Of a DNA stretch of 64,000 nt, positions 24,661 to 38,243 are shown piece by piece (positions within the stretch are counted from its first letter, which is position 1; the number at the start of each line of letters is the position of its first letter). The position numbers were made by a program, and so were the translations under genes. The notes under the pieces are model-generated. The model did not search any database, was not told where the DNA came from, and saw only the letters and a program-made list of their open reading frames with translations. This DNA comes from Pseudovirgaria hyperparasitica (lineage: Eukaryota; Ascomycota; Dothideomycetes; Acrospermales; Acrospermaceae). The stretch spans positions 151,770 through 215,769 of the forward strand of contig NW_022985559.1 in NCBI RefSeq assembly GCF_010093815.1, read 5' to 3'.

Positions 24661-27600
24661 ATAGAAATAAGTAATACTATATTAAATAATAGGGATCCTC
24701 TATAATTAGTATTAATCCTAGCCGTTTCTAACCGAGAAGTAGAAACATTAGACTAAATCACGGAGCTTTTAGATGAAGAAATAGTAGATACGCCGAGTAA
24801 CTTCTAATAATATAAAGCCGGATAACGAGTCGTGGCGGAGCTACGCGAGGTGTTATAATAAACTATCGCTAAACTTTAGAAATACGTCGCGAATTAGGCT
24901 CGAGAGATTTAAACCCTTAAAGAATAGGTAGAACGCGCGAAACTCCTTGTAAAGAGATAAGAACTTAAGGAGTCTCTTAAAGAACTACGCCGAATAATAG
25001 TAGGTAGACGACTTCCTATACTAATTTAGGCGGAATTAGTTTACCTACCATTAGAGTTGCGATAATCTACTATATACCTAGCCGCTTCGTTACCGATTTA
25101 CTCTACTTCTTCCCTAGGTATACTAAAATCTAAAGACCTAACTATATTTATAGGGAAGAACTAAAAGGAGTAGAAAGACTAGAAGAGAGACTACGAAAAG
25201 TACTTCCTCGATAACCCTCTACTCTTTTCTACTAAAGTATAACGTATTTCGTTTAGAGAACGATACCTAGACTTATAGTCCCGCGATTAATAGGATAGAT
25301 AGAAGGAAGTATAGCTACTATCTATAATAACCTAGGAATATTTAGCTATATTTATACTAAATACCCTTAGAACGGATAGAGAACGTGAAAGAAAGGTACT
25401 ATCTAAGTTAAGAAGCGTAGTATAACGACCGAACTAGACACCTACTTAACTACTATAATACCTCTAAAACCTATAGAATAATATCCCTACGCTATAGAAA
25501 AATATTCGTATATTCTAGTTTCACGAAGTACTACTTCCGTTAATCCGCGAAAGACTAGGAATAGTATTATTAAGTTTTAACTATCTACACGAATTAGAGG
25601 AGAAAGCTAATAAATACTACCACATTCTTAAGGAACGCGGCTCTCTAGGTAAAACCAACGAACCCTATACGGGTTAGAAACGAGGTTAATTAAATACATT
25701 CGATTAAGAGTAATCTTACCGTGATTAGCGCTAGAAGAGCGTAAATTAGGGTAGAAACGCGTTAAGAGGATACTAAAATAATTAAGGCGGTGCTTCTTAA
25801 CACGGAAAAGGATAAGGTATAGACTTAAATATAACGTCTATTATAAAATAGTAGGATTATAGCGCACTTCGTTACTATAAGTATAGAGAAATAGAATATA
25901 TTTCGCCTAACTATAAGAATCTAAAAAAAGAGTAGGCTAGTACACGAGACCTAACCGCGTTCTTAGCTAAATTATATATACTTAGAAGGAGCCGTAGCGC
26001 CTTCCGGCGAGTAAAGACCTAATATTACTAAAAGTATCGTTACCTATAGTAAATAGTAATAAAACTATATAGACCCTTATAGTTACTAGTATAGAAGATA
26101 ACTATATTTTATCGATTCTTGTAAAGGAGTATAGATTATCGTATAATCTCGGTAAAGTTAGCCGAACTATTATAGTTAATAGATATAAAGTTAGAACTTT
26201 AGATAAAGCTATAACGAATTACGAAGTTCATAACTCGAAGATAATAAAATAGTAGATATCTAATAAATTTATTATGGCTAATATTAGCTAATAGAATATG
26301 ATTCTAGGGATACCTTAGCTTAGACGCCTAAACCCTATCCTTAATTTTTAGAAGGAGATATTAACGTTCCGATAATACCGTGGTAAATTATACTAGTAAG
26401 TTATAACTATTAGTAAGAAGGTATAGAACCTCGCCATACGGACCCGATTATTACTAATCTATCTTGTATCCTTATTAATTATTAATAAAGATAAGGATAA
26501 TAGTAATAATCGGGGCGAAGATACGCTACCCGACGTATATTTATAGTATATAGATATGTTTTTAGTAGGCGATGTGTTACTTCTCCCTAATTATAGACTA
26601 TATAAGCTAAAGATTAAGCTTAAAGAGGGAGTAGACGTCCCTTATAGTCTACTTTACCTACTTTTAAGACTAGAACTCGAAGTTCTTCGTAAATATATTA
26701 AAGAATACCTTAAAAGAGACTAGATATGTTAGAGTATATTATCGGCTAACGCACCTATTCTCTTTATAAAGAAGAAAGATAGAAGTTTACGTCTATACGT
26801 CGACTATCGGGTACTAAATATAGTGACTAAGAAGAATCGTTATCTATTACCGCTAGTTAGTAAATCTTTAGACTAATTAACGAAGGCAAAGTACTTTACG
26901 AAGCTAGATTTATAAGATATATATTACTAGCTTCGAATTTATCGCGGAGATAAGTAGAAAACCACATTTCGGACTATATATAGTTATTTTAAGTATACTA
27001 TTATACTATTCGGGCTAATAAATGCGCTAGGAGCGTTTTGAGAATATATTAATACTATACTCGTAGGATTACTTAACGTGATTTACGTAGTTTATCTCGA
27101 TAATATACTAATTTACTCCGATAGTATGTAGGATTATAAAGAATATATAAAATCGGTGCTAAATTATCTAAGGTAGTATAAACTCTATATAAAATTATCT
27201 AAATGCGAGTTTCACTAATAAGAAGTTGGGTTTCTTGGCTTTATTATAATATATAGTAGCCTAAAAATGGAGCCGGAGCGTGTAAAGACCATTATAGAAT
27301 GGCTAGAATCTACTACTATATATTAAATTAGAATATTTATAGGTTTCGTAAACTATTATCGTAAATTCATTATAGACTTCTTATAAATTATAGCGCCGCT
27401 TAATAAACTTATAGAGAATGGCGGTAAAATCCCTATAGGTAGGCGAGTATAGCGTAAAGCTAAGTCGGTTAAGATATAGTTAACGCCGGAAGCGTAAGAT
27501 ACGTTCTAATCGTTAAAGAATTACTTTATAACTACGCCGATTCTTAGGTATTTTAATTCTAAGAAGTATATTTAGGTCGAAACTAACGCGTTAGAATTCG

Positions 27601-28824
27601 TAATTACTAGAATTATTAGTTAACCGTATAAAGATACGAAAGATAAGATGTAATAGTACCCGGTCGCTTTCTTTTCCTATAAAATGGCGGATATAGAGAC
27701 GCGTTATAACACGCACGACTAGAAACTACTTATAATTATTAAGAGTTTTAAGTAATAGTAATATTATTTAGAAGGCTCCGTATATTAGATCGAATTATTA
27801 TTAGATTATATAAATCTACGTTACTTTATATCGACTAAGGTCCTTAATTACTAATAAGTACGTTAGACTAAGTAGATATTAATATTTAACTTTAAAATCC
27901 TATATAAAGCTAGAAGAGAGAATAAAGCTAATCCTCTATCGCGGCATAAAGATTATAAGAAATCGTTATAGAATAACGTAGATAGTCGGTATAAGTTAGA
28001 CTATACTATACTTTAGATACTATAAGACTAGTTATCTAATAGAATACTAGAAGCTAGGACACTTTCGGCAATTCTCCGTGGGAATTAGAGCGGGTATTAA
28101 GTAATCTAAATAAACGTCTAAGAAACTAAGAAAACCCTCGAAGACTTAATTAAATCTATCTAGAATTACGATATATTAGTAAAGAAAGTCATAAGTATAA
28201 AAGGAAGTACTATAGATCTACCGTAGTTATTAAGGTAGGAATAACGATTAGACGCGATCTACTTCTAAGGCCGACTCTACGTGCCGGAAGGCGGCTTATA
28301 AATTAATATTTTAAGGGAATAGCACGATTACGCGTTAGTAGGGTACTTCAGCGTTATAAGGACGGTCAATTTAATCCGAAGGATATATAACTAGCCGGGT
28401 CTTTATAAATATATAAAAGACTATATAAAAACGTATAACGTTTACTAGTATATAAAAGTATATAGATACTTACTATATAGTAAATTAAGGCTATTACCTA
28501 TACTAAAGGAAGTATAGAAGGAATTATTAATAGATTTTATTAAAGATCTACCCCTAAGTAAGTATTCTAGGTATATTTATAATAGTTTACTCGTAGTTCT
28601 AGATAGATTTATAAAGATATTATACTATATCCCTATAAGGAAGACGATCTAAGTACTAGATCTTATAGATATACTACTCCGTAACGTAGTCTAGCTCTAT
28701 AGTATACTAAATGGTATAGTTTCGGATAGAGGTCCGTAGATAACGTCTAAATTTTAGAAGGATTTCTACTATATACTAGGAATTAAGCGGAAACTTAGTA
28801 CTACGTTCCACCTATAAATAGATA
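24661..28824 (+). pseudogene. A2 gag-pol, first part, RIP-inactivated
   Basis: Gag starts near 24,661, where the expected ATG is now ATA. A long helical gag is followed by protease and by RT (about 26,560-27,420) with [18 protein letters not shown] and VVYLDNILIYSDS; the catalytic YLDD box has become YLDN. RNase H lies around 27,480-27,900 and the integrase core runs from about 28,420 (DFIKDLPLSKYSR) to VSDRGP near 28,720. The frame is cut at 28,829 by C1 and resumes at 36,878. Confidence 0.88.
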
Positions 28825-28829
28825 GATAG

Positions 28830-29067
28830 TGTAAAGAGTGAAGACGTGGGATAGTAGTCTAATAGTTTATAGAGAGACATAGGAATGTATTTATAGAGTA
28901 ATCTTACTCTTATACGAGGTTGATTCCTAACGAGTAGGAATCGGTTTATGCGGTCTACTTATATAGTAACCTCGCTTAACTTAGCTAACTCAACCTAGCT
29001 CTGGCCACTACGTGGCTACATGGATTAGAATAGTCCATATAGGTCCGTTATAGTTCCCGTCCTAATA
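28830..29067 (-). repeat. C1 3' LTR
   Basis: 238 bp, aligning over its whole length with 36,635-36,872 and with both C2 LTRs. The element polypurine tract lies beside it at 29,071-29,084 (minus strand AAAAAGAAGAAGGA). Confidence 0.94.
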
Positions 29068-29070
29068 ATA

Positions 29071-29084
29071 TCCTTCTTCTTTTT
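29071..29084 (-). other. Polypurine tract of C1
   Basis: On the minus strand AAAAAGAAGAAGGA precedes the 3' LTR. C2 has the same tract at 49,536-49,549. Confidence 0.7.
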
Positions 29085-29546
29085 ATGCTTCGCCCCGAAG
29101 CACTTAAGTATGTATAATTCTAAGTCTCTATAATCTATCGTGTATCTATATATCTATAACTAAGTTTCTATAACGTTATAACCATCCTTAATATAGGTGA
29201 ACTTGAGATTCTAGTTTACTTTTATTCGTTTATACACGCGCTTATCCCTTACTTCGTGGCTACTACCTAGAATATATAATTACTACTTTAGTCGAGTATA
29301 TATTTAGCTTCGCTCGCCTTTGATTTTATTCTCTAGTATATCTACCTCGCTCTTAAGGTAAGTCGTTAATTCATATACTATCTTCCCTAGTTTAGGTTTA
29401 GAAGGGTCTATAGTAGTCTATTCTTATTAGAACCGGTCCTATGTAACCCATTCGCGTTATTACGGTTACTAATTTAGCTTCGTTAATCGCCGTTAAGGGT
29501 AGACGAATATTCCTTCCTTAGATCTCTAGCTAACGTATATATATAG

Positions 29547-31012
29547 ATGTCTAATACTAGTCCTATCTCTAAGCCTACCTCCTCCTCTTATAAGACTTAC
29601 TCTAAAGGCATCGCCTTCTCCCCGGCCACGCTAGCTAAGAAGCCTACCTATCGCGGTAGTACGAAGGCGCGCTCTAAGTCGGAGAAGAGAGTAGCTAGGG
29701 CTACTACTACTACTGCCTCTACCACTAATGTGGCTACTAGTCGCTCTAATCTAGGTAATCCTAGTACTAAACTTATGGATAAAGTGGTCGTAGGTTCTCC
29801 TCTCACTCTAAAGCGTACGCCGTCTACTCTATCTCCTCTAGAGGATAAAGAAGATCTCGTTATAGACGATAATCGCAAGCCCTCGCGCTTACCCACGCCG
29901 CCGCCTTACCACTCTTCCTTCTAGTCTAATATAGACTAATTTAGTCGCTCTAGGTCCTTTTAGGACCTTAATATTCGCTCTAAACCCTAGTCTACTAATA
30001 ATAAGGTCTAGGTCGCCGAGGATACTAAACGTAGTTACGGTTTACGCCATAGGAAAACGGCGAACTACGGTTTAATGTACTATAAGTATATTAAGGGCTA
30101 TATAGCTAGCTCTAAATATCTCTTTCGCTCTAACTCTAGTATTAGCTACTACTATACTAACCGCGACGGGCCTATACGCCCTATCTTTACTCTACCTACC
30201 CGCTACCGCCGCTATACCGTGACTAGTAAGACTTATCTATAGGTAAGTATAATAGGCTATCTTAATCTAGTATGATCTAAAGTGGTCCGCGCTAATATAT
30301 TCTTAGGTTCCTATATATATATAAGATATATATAATGACCTTCGCGTCCGCGAGACCCTCGGGGGTCCTTATAGCTACCTATCTACTATATAGAGGGAGT
30401 TTAGGGAGCGCTATAAGCTCTTCCTAGAGGTTATTAAAGTGTAAGTTATAAGTACGTTAATTATTTTTAACACCCATTGATTTTTCTAGCCGCCGCGAGA
30501 TCCCTAGCGCCTAGGCTACCTATTCTAGAGAGTCTATCCTAGCTATAGAGGCCGTAGAGAGGATTCGCTCTATCCCCCCCTATCCGTCTCGCGCTACTAA
30601 TAGATCTTATAAGAGGTCTACTATTTCTCCCTCTAAGTCGCCTTGTAAGAGGGTATATATTCCCTTCTAGATTATTCTAGATCGTGTTAGCTAACTTTAG
30701 ACCTAGTCGCTACGCTCCGGCGCTTAAGGCTCTTCCCTCTAGGCTCTAACGGATCGGGTTATTACTCTAGAGACTAAGGTCGTCGTCCTCCGCCGCCATA
30801 TCGTACGGTTAGAGAGAACTATACTAGAGATTAGGACGGATAATAAGATAGAGAAGTAGCTCTATGGTTCTAGCTCTATGTGTTGGCTCTATGCCTGGCT
30901 CTATATGTTCTGGATCTACTATAGGTGGTGTGCGCCGGCTCTGTTTACCTGGCTTTTATCCGTTTTAGTCCTTTTTAGACCGTTTAGATACCCGTTGGCT
31001 AGTTTCTAGTAA
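29547..31012 (+). pseudogene. Antisense accessory gene of C1: Ser/Thr-rich coiled-coil protein with hydrophobic tail, two introns
   Basis: The gene lies on the strand opposite to gag-pol, between the end of pol and the 3' LTR. Exons are 29,547-30,242, 30,307-30,440 and 30,490-31,012, giving 450 codons. Intron 1 (64 nt) has GTAAGT, a branch-like GCTAATA and TTAG; intron 2 (49 nt) has GTAAGT, TTTTTAAC and TCTAG. The frame stays open across both junctions apart from RIP-type stops, which supports the splicing. The protein has a Ser/Thr/Lys-rich start (MSNTSPISK), an acidic-basic middle, a likely coiled coil near residues 365-400 (heptads in LTDRVITLETKVVVLRRHI), and a hydrophobic C-terminus (residues about 405-450) that could span a membrane. 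No known family recognised. Introns on this strand survive retrotransposition because the genomic RNA is the other strand. Confidence 0.72.
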
Positions 31013-31299
31013 TTTAATTCTTGACTTAACGATATTGTATGTGCGCTCGCTTAGCTTATGACTATCGGTTTCTATATTCTAATTTTCCTTAAGTCACCTA
31101 AGTGTGGGCACCGTATATAAATTAGTTTATCTCTATGAATTCTATTAGAGCACCCGAACTAGTGGCCTAGTAGTTATTAGTTCGGGTACTCTAACCTTTT
31201 ATATTTCGTGTTAAGAGTTTAATTCTATGGTGGGGTACCTTTTTTTAGGTTCTTAGTCCTATGTTTTTCTCGTGTATAATGGTCCATGTTAGTCTATTC

Positions 31300-34200
31300 T
31301 AGACTCTTCTATGTTATTTTATTATAGTGTATCGCGTCGCGTTTCTAAAATGGTTATTTACGCTTTCTTCGCGTCTAGTAACCGTGCGACGCTTAAATTA
31401 TAGGGCTACTATATAGAGTTTTCCTAGTACGCGTCTGGATTTCCTAGTTTAGCACTTCGTTCTCTACGGTATCCTTCTTCTTTTTATAATAACCGCGACG
31501 TCGCTATGCTTACATTAATAATGCGCTATTCTATATCTTTTACTTATACGTAGCTATTATAGAACTTAAGATATATACCGCTGGTTTCTAGGTATCCTCG
31601 TCCTTAGTATAGTCCTTCTAACGGATTCTATATTTCTAAACACCGTCTTTATCGATCCTATATTCGATAATATGGTCCACTTCGAATACGTCTAGTCTAT
31701 CTTAGGGTATAATAGAGTGTAACTACACGTTTATACGGCCATATACGTTAGGTCGAAATCTTTCGAGTAGTAAGACGTGGAACACGTTATGGATTCTTAT
31801 GTCGCTTCCTAAGTCAAGCTCGTAGGCTCTTATACTAATGTAACGTTTGATTCGGAAGGGACCAGCTATTTTATAATCGAGCTTCTTATTTACTCGCGAC
31901 GTTTATATATTACGGACGTTAAGAAGGACCTCGTCGCCCTCCTTATATATCTAATCCTTAGCTAATCTATTATAGTACTTCATATACGAGTCGTTTACTT
32001 ATTAGATTATAGCGCGATAGTTACGTGTGGTTTTAAAGATTTTAATCGCTAATTCCTAAGCGTGGACGTTCATGTCTATTATTCGATTAAATTAGACCGT
32101 CTAAGGCTTAAAACCTATCCTTAGATTACGTCTAAGGTTCGCCTAGAAAGGTATAATATCTATCGTACTATAACGACTATTATTATATACGAACTCTACT
32201 ATACTTAGTAGGGAGGCCTAGTTATCCTGCTCGAAATTATAGAATGCGCGTAGGTAGGCCTCGAGCGTCTAGTTCTATCGCTCTGTCTAGCTATCCGTCT
32301 AAGGATGAAATACTATAGATATATTTCTATTTATACTTACCATTTCGTAGAATAACGTCTAGAATTTGGACGTAAAGATACTTCCTCGGTCCGTAACGAT
32401 TCTTTTTAGTATACTATGGACCTTAATAATCTCGTTCTAGAACACCTACGCTAGTTCTTTAGATGTAATCATCTTCTATACCGGGATATATCTAGATATC
32501 TTTATAAGTCTATCCACGATAATAAGAATAGAATTATAACTTATTCTAAGTATCTCGCTTAGAGGTAAGTTAACTATAAAGTCTATAGTAACGTCTTCCT
32601 ATATAAAGAGGGGGGCTGAAAGAGGCTATAAATTCCTATATAGCTTATGCCTAGGGGCCTTCGTTCTTTGATAAATCGGATAAGTAGCTATCTATTCTTT
32701 AATATACTTAGATATATCTTCCTAAAAATAGTACTAACGAATTAAGCTTAGGGTACGTATATACCTAAAGTATTCTACTAGGTTAGCGTTATGGTATTGG
32801 CTAACTACGTTGAATCGCGCGTTACCTATTAGTATATAGTACTTTCTATTATAGTAAAGTAAGCCGTCCACGAAGGTCTACTTATAGTCTACTTTAGTTT
32901 ATAATGATTTATCTTACTATATTTTACGTAACTTTAAAACTATCGGGTCTATCTTCTATAGATCTATGATTAACTAGGCGAGGTTAATTAGATATTTACG
33001 CTAGGTATTATCGCCCTTCCCGATAGCGCTAATAAACGGTCTACTAGGGACTTCGGTACCGCGTCTTTGGTTACCGGCTTCGGTCTTAGAGATTCGATTA
33101 CTAGTATCAACGTTAGTATCTCGCTAATCGCCTAATAACTTAAAATCTAACCTCGTCCTTAAGAGTTAGGCCTATAGCTACTCTAGGACCCTATAGCTAC
33201 TATAATTCTAGGCGCCTTCTTTATAGTTAGGTCTTCTTAATATTCTATTAGCTAGGTTTATACTTCTAGGTCGATAGTAGATTATAAAGTGAAAGTTCGT
33301 AAGCTACTTAGCCTATTAGACCTATTAACGGTTTAAAACCGTCGTGCTTATAAACCCCTTTAAGTTATAGTAATTAGTTAGTAACTTAACGTTATGTATA
33401 GTACCTTTAAGATAATATCGCTACTATTTAAACGACTCTACTATTACTAGTAGCTCTTAGTTATAGATAGTATATCTAGTCTTAATATCGACTATTTTAC
33501 GTAAGAAGAACGTAACTAGATACTATTAGACCTTTTTAGACTTAGTTAGTCTAGGCTAGAAGAGAATGTCTAAGATTATAAATCCTAACGCGTTAGTTTT
33601 AATGTAGATAGGTTTAGTCGGGTCGAAGTACACTAGTAATAGAGTAGTTATAAATACCTCTTTGATTTTCTCGAAGGAGGCCCTTTCGCCTTCTAATAAT
33701 TCTATAGGCTACGATTTAATATTACGCTGTTTCTATCTACCGCGGACTATAATAGACGAATCTATGGTAGTAGTACGCGCGTTAAGCGGTACTACTAGCC
33801 GGGAGAAATGCTTAACGAATTTTTGGTAGTAATTAGCGAATCTAATAAAGACACGTATATCTCGAACCGATTTTAGTTTAGGCCAGTCCACGATAGTAGT
33901 AACCCTATCCCTTTCTATGGTTATACCTTAATTAGTAATAACGAAGCTAAGGAAGTTAACATAGTCCTGGTGGAACTCACATTTAGATAGCTTAATATAT
34001 AGCTTATGTTTTTCTAGCCTATCTAGGACTACGTGTACGTGCTAGATATATTCTTCTTCGTTATTAGAGAAGATAAGAATGTTATTAAGGTATATAATGC
34101 ACGTCGTATCGAGTAGGCCTACTAGCGCGTTATTAATATACGCTTAGAAGGTTCCTAGCGCGTTAGTTAGTCTAAAAGGGACTACTATATACTCGAAGTG

Positions 34201-36593
34201 TCTATAACAGGTCCTAAATACCGTTTTCTACTTATCGCCCTTCTTAATATATAGGTGGTAGTAGGCGTCGTATAGATCGAGCTTAGTAAAGATCTTCGCG
34301 CGCTCTAGTCTATTAATAGACTCGGAGATAAGAGGTAGTAGGTAATAATTCTTTTGTATAATATTATTTAGGCCGCGGTAGTTAATACATAGATAGAGAC
34401 TTCTATTCTTCTTCTTTATAAAGAGGATTAGAGCTCTAGCTAGGGATATACTAGGCCTAATCTATCCTCGCGTAAGGTTCTTTTCGATATATTCTTAGAG
34501 GACCTATAGCTCGGCTTCTAATAGAGGGTAGATGGGTCCGTATAGGGGTTATTAACCGTCTTCGAGATTAATAGTAAGGTCGGTAGGTTAGTATTAAGGT
34601 AATTTAGACGAGTCGATCGCTAACGCGATATATTAGTATATTTTATACTAATATAGTAGGTTTTCGTCCACTTTAATACTAAGCTCTCTATTTTAAGTAA
34701 GTAAGAGGATATAGATGGCGGAGATTACCTTTTCGTAGTCCTTCTGGAATTATTTATCGTTAACTAGCTATACTAGGTTCTATTATAGTGGGTATATACG
34801 CTAGCCAGCTGTTTTCTAGATAAAGTCTAGTTTCGGGTTATATTTTTCGAGCTACGGTATACCGAGGATCATGTTAAAGGGACTGTCTACCACGATAAAG
34901 GTTAAGTAGTAGGGTTTCTACTTCCCCCCGCTGTCCTAGATACCGTATTTAATAGTATAGATACCCTATGATTTAATAGGACCGTTGATACCATAGAAGG
35001 TGGTACCTATTAGTACTTAAATATCGACGTTAAGTTCTCGTGCTTATTAAGTCGATATAACGTTAGTAGCTAAACCGCTATTAAGTATTACGGTCTAATG
35101 TTATCTATAAGGGACCTTAATAGGCCTAGCCTATAGTTCGATATACTAGTTGGCTAGTTATCCCTCTATTTTAGTTACGTCTATAAGTCGCGAGAGTTCC
35201 TTATAGATAGTTAGTTTTTTATATCGTATACCGGGTAGTTAGGCGCGATATGTCCTAGCTACTAGTACTTATAGTATATAACTAACTTAGTATCTATATT
35301 AGTATTCGGTGGTTTCCCTAAGCGGCACTCGGGTGCTATATAGCCTATCCTACCATAGGTATAGTAGGTGACTTTAGGTCGTTTATACAAGTCGTTTCTC
35401 GTGTCTTAATATATCGACTAGTAGAAAGATCTATGGTACGGGCCTCGTCTTCTCGAGTTCGTAGAGTAGTAGCGCCCACGAGGTATTCCGCGCGATCTAT
35501 TACTAAACTAGTCCTCTTTAGACGATTTTATATCGGATTAGATTAATAGGGATAGTCGTGCGCCTATACGACGTTAGTTATTTATTATACGCTAATATTA
35601 TTCTACGAGATTCGCGAGTACCTAAAGGTTAGTAGGGGTAGACGTTATAAGGTCGATGCGTTCCTTTATACTCGGGTTAAGGGACCTTTTAAAGTTATCG
35701 TATTATTAAACTATGCGATCTTCCTTAGCTTCTCTCTAAAGAGGTCGGAGGTATTTAAGAAGTTATAACGGGGATTGTCTCTCTTACTATTAAGTCTTAA
35801 AGATATAGCTCTAAGCCTATTCGTGTTACTCGGCTCTATCGCTAAAGTATTAAAGAAGGAATTCGGTAAACGTGTCCTAGTTATACGTATCCTTAGGGTG
35901 TTTAATTCGATATACCATCTAACGTTTAGATGGCGTTGGGTCTAGGTAGTTCTATACGAATCTAATCTTATTACTATTATTCGTAAATAGGTGGAAGAAT
36001 CGGCTATACTAGTAAGCCCATTCGTGAAAGCTTCTCCTGGTTTTACCGTCGAAGTAAGATAGTTTCTTAGGCCGAGGTAACTAGGATAGTAATAGACTTG
36101 GTTAGACTATTTCGGCTTAAGTTAATCTATATTAGTATAGATTAGTTACTACTAGCACTAAAGCGCGTAGTGCGGCTTCGAGTCTAGCGGTTCGTCCTTA
36201 CGCTTTATTAAGTTCGCGAAGTTACTACTCGAGCTAAGCCTAACGCTACCTCTCCGTGTATAGCTTAGTATATACGTTATCGTAAGGCGTGGTTAATGTT
36301 AGTCGGTTCTAACAAATTAATTCATTAACGTTAATAGGGTCTAGTCTTATAGTAAGGATAGGTCTAGTATAGTATGAACTAGACCGCGATGGAGTATGAT
36401 AGACTCCTTTCTTATCATCTAGGTAATCTTCTATAGTTATATAGAATACCGTACTAGTTATTAGTACGATGGCCTATAGGGTGTACTTATCGGTAGAGGT
36501 GGTTATAGGGAGACTATTCTCTTCGTTTAGATTTAGAGAGAGTCTCTTATATAAGGTAGTACCACGGGTATTATAGCGCGTAGTAGGAGCTAT
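31300..36593 (-). pseudogene. C1 gag-pol, RIP-inactivated
   Basis: On the minus strand gag would start at 36,593, where the codon is ATA; D keeps ATG at the matching site. A zinc knuckle near 35,330-35,372 reads Y-x2-Y-x4-Y-x4-C, that is CCHC with two Cys and the His turned to Tyr by RIP. RT lies at about 34,650-33,800 with KLDLYDAYYHL and IIYLNNILIFS, so both catalytic Asp are now Asn. RNase H is at about 33,650-33,250 and integrase at about 33,000-31,950. A chromodomain-like end lies near 31,600. The 3' limit is approximate. Confidence 0.88.
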
Positions 36594-36634
36594 CTCTATA
36601 AGCTACCGTCGTACTATATAGAGAGGAATTAAAA

Positions 36635-36872
36635 TATAAAGAGTGAAGACGTGGGATAGTAGTCTAATAGTTTATAGAGAGATATAGGAATATATTTATA
36701 GAGTAATCTTACTCTTATACGAGGTTGATTCCTAACGAGTAGGAATCGGTTTATGCGGTCCACTTATATAGTGACCTCGCTTAACTTAGCTAACTCAACC
36801 TAGCTCTGGCCACTACGTGGCTATATGGATTAGAATAGTCTATATAGGTCCGTTATGGTTCCCGTCCTAACA
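36635..36872 (-). repeat. C1 5' LTR
   Basis: 238-bp partner of 28,830-29,067. Differences are RIP-type. The TSD GATAG follows at 36,873. Confidence 0.94.
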
Positions 36873-36877
36873 GATAG

Positions 36878-37742
36878 ACGGAGTAGTAGAATTAGATAGT
36901 CGAGGCGTATTTACGCGTATATTATAACTATAAGTAGAATAACTAGGTAAGGTTAGTCTATGTCGCGGAATTCGCGTATAATAATAGCCGATATACGTTA
37001 ACCTACGTGAGTCCGTTTAAAGTAAACTTCGGTTAGAACCATAATATATAGTTCTTAGAGACTTAGTTTAAAGTAGAACGACCTAACATTAAAGTAATAG
37101 AAATTACTATAGAACTATTCTAAACGTAAAGAAACGTTATAAAGTTACTATAAGATACTATAAATTATAGTAAATCGCACTATGACAAGGGTAGAAAACC
37201 CATAATCTTTAATGTTAGGGATAAAGTTTTACTAAATAGTAAGAATATTCATAGTATTAGGCTAAAGAAGAAGCTTAACTATATGATAATAGGTCTATAT
37301 AAGATTACTCGTGTAATTAATAACCAGGTGTACGAGTTATAACTCCCTCCTACGTTAAAGATATATAATATATTCTATATTACGCTTCTCGAGCCATTTT
37401 ATGCCTTATTATTACCGGATCGTTCTAAATAGATACTATATAAAGTAGTTACGTAAGAAGGTATAGATATCTACGAAGTTAAGTAGATACTTAGCTAGTA
37501 ACGCGCCGAAGATGGCACGTGGCTATATAAGATTCGTTAGAAAGGATATAATTCTAATAAAGATACTTAGGAACCTGTAATAAATATTAGTAAAGCAGCG
37601 ATATTAGTATATAAGTAGCGATTAGTAAAGGAAGCCGCGGAATCGTAGAGAATTATACTAAAGTACGGCGATTCGACGTTTTTTAGTATAGTTTAGCGCC
37701 GAGGACAGCCGCCTAAAAGGAAGAAGGTAAAAGAGATATAGA
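36878..37742 (+). pseudogene. A2 integrase C-terminal part and chromodomain
   Basis: Continuation of the A2 integrase after C1. It includes the post-catalytic integrase region and a chromodomain at about 37,466-37,590 (YEV.QIL, TWLYK, KGYNSN, DT.EP), then a basic tail with QPPKRKK and a stop at about 37,740. The following 230 bases up to L2 are non-coding. Confidence 0.85.
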
Positions 37743-38208
37743 TCTTTAAAATATTCTAAGGAATTAAGGAACTTCCTTAGAAAGTTCGAACTTAGAACTT
37801 TAAAAAATTTAACTAAAAAAGAGACTTAGAAAAATGATTTACTAAGAGAAATAGACATCAAAAATCGGTGCCGATCGGTATAGATCGGTATAGATTACGA
37901 AAGAGATTAAAGAAGTTATTATTAAAGAAAGATGAAATTAAGAAAGCTAGAAGAAAATATAAAGATCTATAATAATAATAATAATAATATTGGTAAACTA
38001 GGTAGAGTACCACTCTATAGGCGCATGCCTCCTCTAGTCTAAGCTACTATATAAGAAGAAACCTACGAATAGGAAAAACTCCCTTATATCCATAACTACG
38101 CTCTGTCTATCCTCTCGTTCTTTATATGTATATAGCCCTAGGGGCTACCCATGGGCCTATAGCCTATGTTATAATGGTTTGCCCTTAGGTAGCACGTGTA
38201 GGTGCGGA

Positions 38209-38243
38209 GATTATTAGTTAAGGGCTGCCCTTAACTAATAATC
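38209..38243 (-). repeat. Hairpin P5 at the stop codon of L2 ORF2
   Basis: 16-bp perfect arms with loop CTG. The TAG that ends ORF2 on the minus strand lies in the arm, as in L1. Confidence 0.9.

Larger units (their letters stand above)
28830..36872 (-). mobile_element. Gypsy-C copy C1, complete
   Basis: An 8,043-bp LTR element on the minus strand inserted in A2 integrase. Identical-length 238-bp LTRs bound it, and the 5-bp TSD GATAG is perfect (28,825-28,829 and 36,873-36,877). In element sense the LTR runs TGTTAGGACGGGAACC...TTTACA. The order is 5' LTR (right), gag with zinc knuckle, protease, RT, RNase H, integrase, chromodomain, about 2.2 kb with an antisense gene, polypurine tract, 3' LTR (left). 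Confidence 0.95.

Noticed and set aside
29648-29896. 82-codon minus-strand frame in C1
   Set aside because: It is opposite exon 1 of the antisense accessory gene and is not maintained as an open frame in C2.
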